64,000 bases of DNA, taken from Nemopilema nomurai (taxonomy: Eukaryota > Cnidaria > Scyphozoa > Rhizostomeae > Rhizostomatidae). The stretch lies in contig PEDN01001353.1 in assembly GCA_003864495.1 (NCBI GenBank), positions 1,116,001-1,180,000 of the forward strand, in the 5' to 3' direction. Below the pieces are notes generated by a model. That model was not told the DNA's origin and did no database searches. It worked only from the letters and a program-made list of their open reading frames with translations. The position numbers and the translations under genes are program-made. Below, one piece after another: positions 24,299-37,000 of the stretch; the first letter of the stretch is position 1; the number at the start of each line of letters is the position of its first letter.

Positions 24299-25765
24299 AC
24301 CTGGGCTTTCTAGGCTCAATAAACACTCCACAGAAAATGTTCTTCTACCCAGTATATTCTGATAGAAATACCAGTCCCAAGATATTACGGCCTTGTTCTT
24401 ATCGCACCCTGAGACCTGACAGGACTTTTTTCGAGATGAATGGATCAATGTGTAAATTAATGAAGTACATTCCAAGTAGATGTATCAATAAATTATTTGA
24501 TGGGTTGATGGGTAAGCACAACCGCTATGACAACCAAACGGAAATGTTCCTATAGTAACTGCCTCGCGTTGCAAGGTATTCTTCATTGAAGGTATACCTT
24601 TTGAAAACTGAATCACTCATTCAATCTTGAACAGTTCTGGAATAATAGAGTCGCAGGTAGGCCAGCTGAATTGGCGAGATGTTTTCAAACTCGCAGCTTT
24701 AGATTTAAAAGCAGTTTTTTAATGCAGCCGCTATTTCTAAAAGTACTTAAAAGCGGCAGACTCATTTCGAGTGTCATAAAGAAAAGGAGAAAATGGTCCA
24801 ATTCTGAATGAAAGAGCTTCAATAACGTGAAACTTTCCGCATGAATTTTTTATGAATAATTGATCCGACAGTTAAGGGTAAGCCATTAGGCGAGGAGTGA
24901 TTTTGTCTTACGGATGTGTGCATTTCAACGATTTGGCGAATAGAACACCTACATCCCCGCTGTCACTGTTAACTGGTCGTGCGTTACAATTCCCGGTCAA
25001 GATCTGCGCGTGAATCCGCATCGCTCCCAAGGTATTAATCTGCTTGGGGAATCTTCTTGCAAAGGTCTAAAGCTCTTCTGCTTAAACATCGAACAAGGCA
25101 AATAAGTCTACCGCTTTTCAGCTGCCGCTCGTTCAAGTGAGTAATTTTAATCTTATTAACAATACGCAATATTGATTCCGTGCAATTTCCGCGAGGACGG
25201 ATGTAAAGGAGAGTAGTGATTTAGCTGCATCGATACACTGGAGTCAAATTTCTTGAGAATCGCTTTTTCTGTAGTGTAGGATAAAGACTGTTTTCATGTT
25301 TCAGATATCAAAATTCATTTTGTTGAGGCCCATTTTCTTCTATAAACTTTGTTTTGAACATTTTCCATTTTAGTTCTGAGAGCGTTGCATTGTAACTGCT
25401 TTGAGAAATTTCGGGCAACTTGAGACTGTTTTCACTCCTTTTTGAATCGACTTTTCAGGCCCACGCCAACTCCATTCGCGCCATTTAAAATATTAACCTT
25501 ATTCATGACCTTCCGTTGTGCAAAACAATCTCACCTGTGGTCTTGGTTTCCAGCCAATCTAATGCAAAGCTGCATATTTGTGGCTGATTCATATTTCCAG
25601 AAAACGTTTCTATAAATTGCTTGTCGTTATCTAATTAAGTATTTATTTGTTTAACTTGATGACTTCCCAACTATTTCACAATACTGGGAATGATAAGCAG
25701 ACCTTCGGAGTACGTCTCTGCGATTTGAACTCTAAAACACTTTCCTTTCCCAAGGTGATTTCGCC
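24299..25765. other. Intergenic region
   Basis: No coding exon or RNA gene recognised. It should contain the end of the ankyrin/IQ transcript and the promoter of the roadblock gene, but no clear core promoter is seen. Confidence 0.5.
24318..24323 (+). promoter_or_regulatory. Possible polyadenylation signal
   Basis: AATAAA lies 20 bases after the stop of the ankyrin/IQ gene. A second AATAAA occurs near 24485. The first would give a very short 3' untranslated region, so the second may be the one used. Confidence 0.3.
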
Positions 25766-26110
25766 ATGGAAGCTTTTCATGGGCCTAAAACGCCAGGGTC
25801 TGACGCTGTGGAGGAGACTCTTGAGCGCATAACCAGGCACAGTGGTGTTACCATGGTGATTGTGCTGAACGAAGATGACCTGCCCATTGTCTCAAATGCT
25901 GATGGGACAGCGACCATGGTATACGCGAATGCCAGCCGACCGTTGGAACAAATGGCGCGCGCTACGATAAGGGACATTGACCCGACCAATGAGTTGGTGG
26001 CCATCCGCATGCGAACGAAAAAGAACGAGATTATTATGGCACCGGAGGGCCGAAAGCTGCTTGTTGTCACACAGGCACTGGCACGGGATAATGGGCAAAG
26101 TTACTTTTAA
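25766..26110 (+). CDS. DYNLRB: Roadblock/LC7-type dynein light chain, single exon
   Basis: The 114-residue frame matches the Roadblock/LC7 family across nearly its whole length: V-E-E-T-L-E-R-I near the start, V-I-V-L-N-E-D-D-L-P-I-V-S strand and turn, and the family hallmark R-D-I-D-P-T-N-E-L followed by I-R-M-R-T-K-K-N-E-I-I-M-A-P. These proteins dimerise and bind dynein intermediate chain, linking cytoplasmic or ciliary dynein to cargo. Length is close to the family norm (about 96), with roughly a dozen extra residues at each end. No intron interrupts the frame, whereas vertebrate DYNLRB genes are split, so this may be a retrocopy or an intron-loss paralogue. The start is the first ATG (GCCATGG) and gives good spacing to the domain. 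No downstream poly-A tract is obvious. Confidence 0.85.
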   Translation: MEAFHGPKTPGSDAVEETLERITRHSGVTMVIVLNEDDLPIVSNADGTATMVYANASRPLEQMARATIRDIDPTNELVAIRMRTKKNEIIMAPEGRKLLVVTQALARDNGQSYF

Positions 26111-28067
26111 GGAATTTGTTTGAAATGGCTATTACGTAGCTTATGTGACGAGTTGGAATAGTTTGAATCAGTTGCCGTTTTTTAATCAATGATGCATACA
26201 GCGTTAATATTTCGCGGTATGCATAGAACTTCGCTTTTCCTATTAGCACTGTTATTTGCCAGCTAGCAGGCATGTTTCTTATTTATATGTGCGATACGAC
26301 AATGTGCTAGTATTTTTGTAATATTTTAGAGAATTTCGTGGTCTTTGTTTCTTAAGGAAGCCATTATCGTACGAGCGCGTCTATTTCAATTTCTCTTGTT
26401 GTACATAGATTTAAACAAACTGTAGTTCAAATGTTTGCGAGAATCAAATTCTCGTTCTGTATTATTTTACGTGTCAAAATGTTACATAGCTATCAAAGAA
26501 TACGCAGTGAAGGAACAGGCCAGGACTGTTTATAAAAATCGTAGAACATTCGAGGGAAATTTGTTCTTTCGATCCAAATATGCCCTGGTTGTTACCAACA
26601 TGTGAAATTGAGAGTAATTGGTTTGCTGGACTAATTCAAGTAAATAGAGAGTCAAAAAGCATGCTTTGAGCTGTAAGATAATTATTTCAACTGCCAACAC
26701 TTGTCGAAAAGAATTTCCATCACGGAGCCTCAACATCCAAGCCTCAGGGTACCAGCCAAATTTCCCTCGATTGTGGTCAGTAGCAAGTTAAGTTTTTAAA
26801 TTACTAACTTCTTGTTTAATTGTGTAAAGTTATTTAGAGTAATTGGTTTCTTGGCTTAATTCGAGAAGACAGAGAGTCTAAAAGATTGCATATTTTTCAT
26901 TGTTTATTTCTACGTTAGTGGTCAACTGACATATTGAAAATTAGTAAACATGTCCTGACAAGTAACTAAATACTCAATCCCCATTTAATGAAATTCTATT
27001 TGTGAGCTTTGAGAGTTCATTCTGAACAAAATTGCAACAGTGTTGTGGCTCCAAGAAGAGACCTGCGCAGAATTGCTCCTAAGGAGATCATTTCTCGCGA
27101 GTTCCACTCCTCTCCTTGGGCACAAGCAAAATAGTTTATTTTCCACGCCAAGATTGTATTGAGACTGGCACAGGGAACAAAGGGGGATCAGCCGCACTTA
27201 AAGAGCAAACAAATGTATGCATGAGTATACCAACGAGAACTGATGAAAGGAAGGAGAGTTCTAGAAGAAGAATGACGGCTGGAGAGTGTGTTAATGAAGA
27301 AGTGTGTGAAAAGGAAGGGGAGAAACCGTAAAGGATTGGGAAGCATTGTACGGTGAACGCTTAGGAGATGCAATGATGGGAAGGTCTAAACGTGTGCAAA
27401 ACTGAACATATCTAATGTTTTTTAAAGGTAACAAGAAAGTCAATTTTATATGGTTGCTTTTTTGTATTAGCAAAGGGATCGCAGCAAGTCTCTCTCGCCC
27501 TACTAACCTGTTCTGGAATCAATTATAATGAGGACCACTAGTTGTATAGTTAAGATGAGGACCACTAGTTCTATAGTTAAACCTAACCATTAGAAGACTG
27601 GGTCACAAATCTTCTTCTTTGCCTTTAAAAGGAGAGATGCATTACACAGGTAAAGCAGTGATTTGGTATAGGAAAGGGAACAAAAATTTTCCACGACTTT
27701 CTAAAGAGTGAAAAGATAAACCCAGCTTTATTTTCTTCAATGAAGTTAAGCTTTTTTGAAAAGAGCTTTAGAGAACCATCAAAATGCTAAGATCATTAAC
27801 AGCAAAATCCTTTAACCCGATGTGTGTACCAATAAATCATTACATAACCTTCATTCTGTTTGTGTGATACAATTTTGCGTTATGAGAAAGATACCTAAAA
27901 CATGCAGTTTTCCCTCTGCCTTCGACCAGTCTTGTAAAGCCTTGTTCGAGGGTTTCATTGAATTGCATTGCGCAGAGTCAGCGCAGTTGTGTGCGCGCAC
28001 TTTTCAAAACAGTTTTACGTTGAGGAAGAACAATCTTGTGGACTAAATTGGAAATAACCCCTTCATC
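26111..28067. other. Intergenic region before CIP2A
   Basis: No supported gene. A 27-bp tandem duplication (ATGAGGACCACTAGTTGTAT, at about 27528 and 27555) is present. The final 200 bases are the likely promoter and leader of CIP2A. Confidence 0.5.
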
Positions 28068-31000
28068 ATGGAAGTCGACTTCGATACTTGTTTAAGATCA
28101 CTGAGGAACTCTTTCAATCAGTTCAGGAATTATCCTTCTGAAGAATCTAGGAAAGACCTTGAGCGTGAAATTAATGTAAGTTTTCTTTATTGTACAGTAT
28201 TTTGTGATTTTAAAAACTTTGAATTTGTAATGTTTACCCAAACCCAAATGAATTTAGTTTCCTTCCCGGCCGGAATCTGATTTAAATTCTGCTTAAAGTT
28301 TTCTACCTGATTTGTTGTTTTTGAATTCTGATAGAGTGAGGGGACGCTATTCTTCGTTTCCTTATAAAACATCTTCAGTGGTTTGATTTGGTTCTATCTG
28401 ACTTGCAAAAATGAAAGCATTACAATTTTTTTCATCTACAATTTATTTTAGGTAATAATTGGTATTGCAAGTCACGGAAATGACAACATATCAAAACGCT
28501 TCAATCCGAGAAATCTACTCCACGCTGACGCTCTGTCTATTTTTGTCACTATTTTGAATGAAGTTAACCTGAAGGAGTCTATTTTCGCTGCCTCGATTTC
28601 TTTGTTGAGCGAATTAGGTCAGTGATTTATCAATATTCATCAGTATTTTATTGAAAATAAGAAATGAAATAACTTCAGTTAGGTATTTATGCACAAGCTT
28701 CAACTGCCATCTTTTAAACTTTCATGCCATCCAGGTTAAGTCCAAAACATCTTTTACAGTATGCTATGCATCATTTTTTGTTCTTGTCTAACTCTACCAA
28801 GCATTCCTTTACCGCTTTCAAAGGGATTGATTCCAGTTGATTTATTGTAGTAAAATTCAAGTTTTTATGCATGATAAATATACCAAGCAAAGACATTAAT
28901 TAATATTATAATGCATTTCTCAGATTTGTCTTTCTCACTTTAGCTGGATCATCAAAAATAAGAAAGGCCCTGCAAGATACATTTAAATTGCCTTCCACAT
29001 TATTCAATTTCATTATTCAACACCAAACATCAAGTGATCAATCAGTTATTTTGCCAGTATGTATTTTTATTTTTCTTCAAGTTAAACTTTTCAGCACTTC
29101 CCAACCTCTATGAACAACTTTTGTGGATGTTTTTTGTAAAAACTAGCTGATTTGGAATGTAGTCACCTAAGTAGATAGACAGTTTGATCCTCTTGATTTA
29201 ATTTTAGGCATAGGCAGAGTTTTGCCAATTTAAAAAATCTCCAGGTACATAAAGATGAAAACTATTGAATAGCTTTTGTTTACATCTGACAAAAGCAATG
29301 ATACATGCATAAATGAATACAAATAGTCTCAGTAATAATGATACTATTCACAAAAATTATTGCCAGAATTTCCAAAAACCTGATATTCTTTTATTTTCAT
29401 TGACATAATTTTCACCTAATCAGAAGGTTTACATTTCTATCAAGCATTTATGTCTGGCAGATCTTTAAGGCTCCATCAGTACCAACTAATACCCACTTTT
29501 TTAATTTTTGTCCACTTAGTGCCTGCAGCTTCTTCAGCTGGTCACTTATGGCATCAAAATTTTGCACTCACTTGGAGATCTGGATGGTCTCATTGATTAC
29601 CTTGTTTCAAAAGTGTAAGTTTTTATTTGGGTCCTTTGGAAGCTTTGCCCAAACACAATCTGTTTCACATTCTTGCATATCAAAAAGGTAATACTGATGT
29701 TTCATATTGTTGATTTACATTTTGCTTGTACATTTGAACATGGTGACCCTCCAAACAAGGAAATTATGTAAGTTTGTATTTATATCATAGTTAGAGTTCC
29801 CCTGGAAAACTTTTAAAAACGACTTGACACCAACAATGATAATAATCTTCGAAGCTGTCCCATTGGATAATAACAGCTTTAGACACAGCCTCTGCTCATT
29901 ATTTGCAGTGTTTGCGATCCTGTTTGACTCATTTCTTCTGCCCTTGTTCCACAGAATGGCAACAGAATCAGGACTAACAACACACTGTCTTGGATCCCTG
30001 GCAAATCTGTGCAGAAATAATTATTTAGCACAAGATTATGTGAAGAAGCTGGTAGATTTACACTTTCAAGTTCTCATGTTGAAATTTGAATTATTTTTTC
30101 ATACAAGTGCTTTGCAGTACAAAACTTCACAATAGCTAGAAAAAGCTGAACCGGTTTTTGCATATTTAAAGTACTTTTTCATCCAACATTTCTTAGTTTG
30201 CATACTCTGAGGAGTGTTGGACGAAAAAGTATTTTAAATATCTATCAAAAACTGGTACCACTAGTACTTGCTATTGTGAAATTATATATTCTTGTCTAAT
30301 CATTAAAAATCAATTGAAAGGAATTGTTTTGACAAATTAAGAGTCATAAAACTTAGAAAATTGTGTGATAATCTGTTTTCTCCTCAGTCAAATTTGAAGT
30401 TGAGGGTAAAAATTATGGTCAAATGGCTACACACATGTTAGGTCCTTTAAGGGTCTTATAATCCCCTGCCAAGAACTTTTTTGCTGTAAAAGACAGCATG
30501 CTGCAAAAGCCAAGAGCTTGTTACTTATACCATCTTTTTTTGTAGACAACATATGCCACTTTGACACCTTTCACCATAAAGAAGTGTCTCTAATGAAAGT
30601 AGAATTTCATTTGCTACTTGTTTTAGCATGAAGTAATTTCTATTCTAGAGCAATGTCAAAGGCTTCTTTAGAAGTGTTGCTTCGTTCCTGTCTCACTCTA
30701 ACTGGATGAATATCATCTATGCTCTTTCAATCTTATCAATCTGCATAGACGAGCCCCTTGGAGAAAAGGTATTTCATAACTTGTATAAGGCCTTACAAGA
30801 GGCCATACTTGTTTAGGGAACTGAAAGCTTAATTGGGAGGCTATCGTCTTAAAACAGACAGCTATTGAAATAATGTTTGATTGTCTAGCGAAATTTTTGT
30901 TCTGATTATCACCACCTTCTGATTTTACTGCGTCTGATTTTCACCACCACCACAATCGCCTCACACTCTATGTTTTGCCAAGCTCCATTAGTTGTATTTT

Positions 31001-34000
31001 CCGAAGTGTCTTTTAAAAAATGAACGCACAGCGTAGGAATGGCTTGTTTAAACTAGAAAAGCTCCTGTTCCAAAACCCCGTAACCGCAAGGATCATAAAT
31101 TGCCGTACTCGTTTTGCCTTTTTAGAATTTTTTCATTTAGTTGTTCGTTGTGTTACTAGGATTTTCTTTATTCAAGGTTTTCAACCAGAATAACATTGAC
31201 CAAACCTTTGCGCTGACATTCAATGTGGTGCTCAAAGGAAAGAGTGTTAACATGCAGAAATATGCGTGCGACTTGCTGAATGACTTGATGCAGAGTCCGA
31301 GAATGCAGAGATACTTGGCCAATTACACCGATCTTCAAATTTACATGAAAGACCTGGCACTGAAGCTGAAAGCGGCTGAAGAAGAACTAATTGAGAAGAT
31401 ACTAAACTTGCTCATAAGCATGAAGAATGTCCCTGGCCTCTTAAGGAAAATATATTTTGAGGGTGATCCTGGGGGTAAACAAGATGACGCCTACAACTGT
31501 ATGTCAGTAGTTATGGAGCTGTGTGAACGACTGCTAGTGAAACGCCACCCTTTAGCGTCGCTTGTTCTCAAGTTTCTCAAGCATCTAAACCAGGTCGTCA
31601 TTTTACCTCTTTCCTTTCTTTGATTCTTGTTAAAATTGCTTTCTTCTCAGAATAACAGTTCTAAATGCTGAACTGAGCTTTGCTTTGCTAAATACCTGTT
31701 GCTTTTACCCTGCTTTTTGCTTGGGTTGCTAATGACGATGGGCTCAGCCAGAGATCGAACATCCACTGTGCTCAGCGCAAACATTGAGAAAGCACATTGC
31801 TGATTTTGTTCAGCGATTTAGAAAACTCCCATGGAGTGATAGGCGACCGGATTGTCTTTCAGTATTTTAGAAGGATCTGAATCTGAATCTTTTCTCTAGT
31901 GAATCGTTATAAAATTGTAAAAGAACTCGATCCTTAACAAGATTTAACAGATTTGGCTGCAAGGAGCCCCAGTGTATGCAATCAAGATCGATTTGCTGTT
32001 GTTTAAGTCATGCAGCTCCAAAATCTGCTAATGCTTTATTTGCTATTTTAGATTAATAGTGCAAGCACTCAATCTTCCTTGAAAGTCATTGGGATGTTGT
32101 CACGGCATCTTCATTCACTGGAAGAAGAAGACAGCCAGCCAAGCATACAAGAAAGATACGAAAACGTCCGTAGAAGCATAGAGGTCCTGATGATTTTCTG
32201 CTGTGACGAGAGGCTGACTGGTGCTGTCACCCATGCAATCTCATGTGAATCCATTTCCGAATCCATTGAAAGGATTAACGACCGATTCGCGGCAGAGCTG
32301 AGCTCCCCCCAAAGCATAAGCTGCGAATTCAGGTATTAACAGCTTCCTTCCTCTACCTTGAGTACCCTCATGTTGTTACTAGCTGCAACAAAATTCCACA
32401 ATACTCATGTCATGTAAATCATCACCGTCGTTGTCGCTTCTTTATTTGCCCTTATTGGATGCCTAAATTGTTTCCCATGATGTTGGCTACTATGAAGGTG
32501 CGTTTTATAACGTCTACAGGGAAGAAGTCTCCTCCGCAGTCATTGCCTTCATCGAACTGATGTCTCTTATCATCAACCACACGAAGGAAGGACAGGTATG
32601 ACAGCTCGTATGATAGCAACCCAAGTCGATCGTTTTCACCTCAAAGTTTTCTAACCGTTTTACCTGTCAGGCAGTTCTTCCTAGTTAATTTCTAAGCCAG
32701 CTTTTGGTCTATCTTCCCTCCCGCGCACGTCTTCTATCATTTATTCGATCTTTGTCCGATTTTTTGGTCTATGGTCTTGTAACATTCAAAAATGTATCTC
32801 TAGCCCCTAACCGAATGAAGTACTTCATCGTTCTGTTTTTAGAGACAAGTCTCATGGTATTGTTTGCGTATGATATTAACCCCGAGTTGCTTTTGTTTTG
32901 AAGGATGTTTACGCTAAGACCTTACAGTCTACGAGCCTGCCGCCATTTTTAGCATGTTGCCTCGCGAGCACCTCCACGGACCTCGTGAAGCGCACAATGA
33001 AGGTCATCCAGACCTCGCTCAGCTTGCCAAAGTTCTCTTCAGATTTGTAAGTTTTGCCGGTCCATCCTTTCTCTTCTCTCTCTCTCCCTCTCTCCTCTCT
33101 CTCTCTCTCCTCTCTCTCCTCTCTCTCCCTCTCTCTCCCTCTCTCTCCCTCTCTCTCCCTCTCTCTCCCTCTCTCTCCCTCTCTCTCTCTCTCTCCCTCT
33201 CTCTCCCTCTCTCTCCCTCTCTCTCCCTCTCTCTCCTCTCTCCTCTCTCTCCCTCTCTCTCCCTCTCTCTCCCCTCTCTCCCCTCTCTCCCTCTCTCTCC
33301 CTCTCTCTCCCTCTCTCCTCTCTCTCCTCTCTCCCTCTCTTCCCTCTCTCTCCCTCTCTCTCCCTCTCTCTCCTCTCTCTCCTCTCTCTCCCTCTCTTCC
33401 CTCTCTCTCCCTCTCTCTCCCTCTCTCTCCCTCTCTCTCCCTCTCTCTCCTCTCTCTCCCCTCTCTCCTCTCTCTCCTCTCTCTCCCTCTCTCTCCCTCT
33501 CTCTCCTCTCTTCCCTCTCTCTCCCTTCTCTCTCCCTCTCTCCCTCTCTCTCCCTCTCTCTCCCTCTCTCTCCTCTCTCTCCCTCTCTCTCCCTCTCTCT
33601 CCCTCTCTCCCTCTCTCTCTCCCTCTCTCTCCCTCTCTCTCCCTCTCTCTCCCTCTCTCTCCCTCTCTCTCCCTCTCTCTCCCTCTCTCTCCCTCTCTCT
33701 CCCTCTCTCTCCCTCTCTCTCCCTCTCTCTCCCTCTCTATCTAGATTATGAAGATATGTATGATCCAAGAAGATAGCTGTAGAAGTTCTATAGTATGCTT
33801 CATAAAATTGCATGAATACATCAAATGAACAGCATACGTGTCTTTACTGAGACTAAGACTGAAATGACGTCGTGTCATATATGAATTATTCATGCAGACT
33901 AGAGATATGTCCATTCCAATGTGACTCTTGACTGATGGATTCTTACAGTGCTGCGTTTAATTTGCACCTTCTGCTACCCATAGACTGAGTTGCCTCTTAG

Positions 34001-37000
34001 CTTCGAACAGCAAACAGCGTGAAGAAGTAACTGCCTTGTTGAGAAAGCAACAATCTCTTGAGCTTCCATACCATCCCGCTGTTGCCTCGTTTCGAGTTCA
34101 TGAAGCAGCTAGTGGTACCAGGGGAGATGTTCTGAAGACTAGACAAGAGGAGCAAGTTGATTCGATCTCTGCTTTGGCGGAACGGGTTTCATCTGGCCTC
34201 GAGGTAAGAGATTGGTCGCTTAAGACTAGTAATTTCTTTTTATGCATATAGATGCGTGCAAATGTCTTCTCGGACGCCTACAGTAGGAGACCGATTTAGA
34301 AGTTCTTGCGATCTGATGTATCTCTTTTTGGTCACTTCCACATCAGCAAGAGTAGGTCTACGGATGCCATATGTGCGAACGTTAATATTTTCGAAGATTT
34401 TAGGCGTCCGAAATTTAAAACGTCCGAAATTTTCTGTCAGCCAAAATTTTTTGCAACATGAAAAAAATATAGCACAACATTTTCTTTGTTTAGACTGTGC
34501 ATATCTTTGTTTGATATGTGCATTTTCTTGTATCCACGTCTTTTATATATAAGAAACTGCTTCTTCATAACGAACCTACTAGTGAAATTTAGGGTAAATT
34601 ACAATAGATTCTTTTGTTTTTGTTTTCATTTACAATAGAAAACAATAGAAAATTTAAGAAATTTCTACTAGTAAGGCCTAAGCAAGGTTTCTTATAAAAT
34701 AACGTCAAGCCTTTGCGTACACGCTGGTTGATCAGCTTTTATGACCACGTGCAAAACAACCGACAAATGATCATTAAGGCCTTTGAAATGGCAGGCACCA
34801 TTGCCATTGCCACGTTCCTGTCGTGGACCCCTTTAAACACTTATAACTAGTAATGAACCGTTTAAAAGAACTTGAAAGAGTTAACCCGAAAGATATGTTT
34901 TTAAAGCTATTCTTTCTGTCTTCCTTTCTATTATGATCGCACTAGCCTTTATAACTCTAAGCTAAATGTTCACATTTTCGAAGCTTTGGTTTTTCTATAC
35001 ACCTAGTGCTTTGTAGCTGGCTTCGTTTCATCTCTTACGCTCATAGAATGTTTCCCATTTCTAGATCAAAGATTCTGCAAAAGTTTCTGAGATAATGGAT
35101 ATTTACGAACACAAATTAGCCATAATTCAAGTGAGTGATTGATAATTCCGATTCTGCTCATAAAGTTTTATCCTTATCAACGACTCTCCTTTTTAAACGT
35201 CCCTAATCTCAACTCTGATTTTGTTTTCTGATTCTTTCTGATCTAGTTTTACCATTTGTCTTATTTACCTTTCATCGTGTTATGCTTTAGGGGAAGGAGG
35301 GCCATCTCCAAGACCTGCTCGATGCCAAGACAGCGGCCCTTGCGCAAGCCGACCGCTACATTGCGCAGTACCGCAGTAGAAGTGCGCAATCTGAGGCCGA
35401 GGTAAGACGTGATTCGCTTTCAGATAAAATAAAAACACTTTTCACTAAAAGATATCAACGATGAAATGCATTTAGCTGAATATGATTAGCGCTATTAACA
35501 ACTGATGTGGCTAAAAAACATTCGCATCTATTTGTACACTATTCCCAATAAGTACTTTCCTTTTTTACTTTCTTTTAAAGAATTCTTTCACACAATAATT
35601 TAGATAATTTTACAGAGTTAAAGAAATAAATTGTACACAAGAAGAAAGAGTCTTTTTTACGAGTATGTTTTGCAATTGTTCACACATTTTTTCTTTCTAT
35701 AGTGTCTGAAACTTCGGTCCCTTCTTCTTGAAAGTCAAAAGACAACGGAAAGCCAACTTGAACAGGTATTTCTCTAGCAAGTTAAACTGTCCTCTTCCTA
35801 TATCATCCTGTACAAAAACGTCGGAAAATTGGTAGTATAAGATAGTATCCCTTGGTTTTCTGTAGATAGAGACAATTAGTGGTGAGTTTCAAATATTCGC
35901 AGCTAAAAATTGCACATTAAGTGTTTGGGAAAACATTTTGCTTCATAGTGACTTATTTTTTGATACATCAATATTCGAAATCTTTATTCATTCTCAATAT
36001 TTTGCAGATCAATGGCTACGTGGCGGAAATCAACTCTCTAGAGGCAAAGGTAATTACACATTAAAGGTGTATTCTTGACTTTGTTTCGTCATTTTCTGCG
36101 ATGGTTCTACCTAAAGATTCTCTAAATATTGATACATATAGTTTAATTGTTATCTTCCTCCTAGATCGAATCACTGTGCGATGAAAACAAAGCTTTAACA
36201 GAAATCTCGACTGAACATCAGCAGCTAAAGATTTCCCATAAAGAGCAGCTCGAGAGGTGAATTTTGGCATGGGTACTGTGCATGCTTTAATGTCGTTGTA
36301 CCATCTTGAAGTGTGTGCTAAGCCCATGGGACTTTTGGCTTCTTTATTCGTCCCCTTTGACCCTTTCATATGGCAATGTGTAGTTAGGAACATTTTTTGT
36401 TTCCAAAGCAGAAAATCTATGAATGAGAGATCTGTTTTAAGAGATTAAGAGCAAGATTGATGCTTATCGTAATTCCTGCTTGTTTTCCCAGTTTTATTTT
36501 ATTTACAGAACACTTAATGATAATCCTTTTTATTGCTAGGCTCGACAGTATTCAAAAAAATTTGATGGCTGCAGAAGAAGAACAGAAAAGCATGACTGAA
36601 TCTAATGATGTTTTGAAGAAGCAATACCAAAATTTACAGTCTATACATGAAAGGTTTGTAAGTAATTGTTTTTGAAATGGATCTTGAGTCATGAGATTTT
36701 GAATAAAATCCCTCTCCAACTCCCTTTTATAAGGCAAGGGTCTACACCATTCCCTTTCCAGCGGCATGCTTCTACTCTTTTGCACCTGCATACCCCAGCT
36801 CTTTTGCAGCTGTATACCCCAGCTCTGTTGCACCTGCATACCCCAGCTCTTTTGCAGCTGCATACCCCAGCTCTGTTGCACCTGCATACCCCAGCTCTTT
36901 TGCAGCTGTATACCCCAGCTCTTTTGCAGCTGCATACCCCAGCTCTTTTGCAGCTGCATACCCCAGCTCTTTTGCAGCTGCATACCCCAGCTCTTTTGCA

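Noticed and set aside
33019..33813. 265-codon Ser/Leu/Pro and Arg/Glu-rich frames
   Set aside because: Pure composition effect of the CT tract inside a CIP2A intron.
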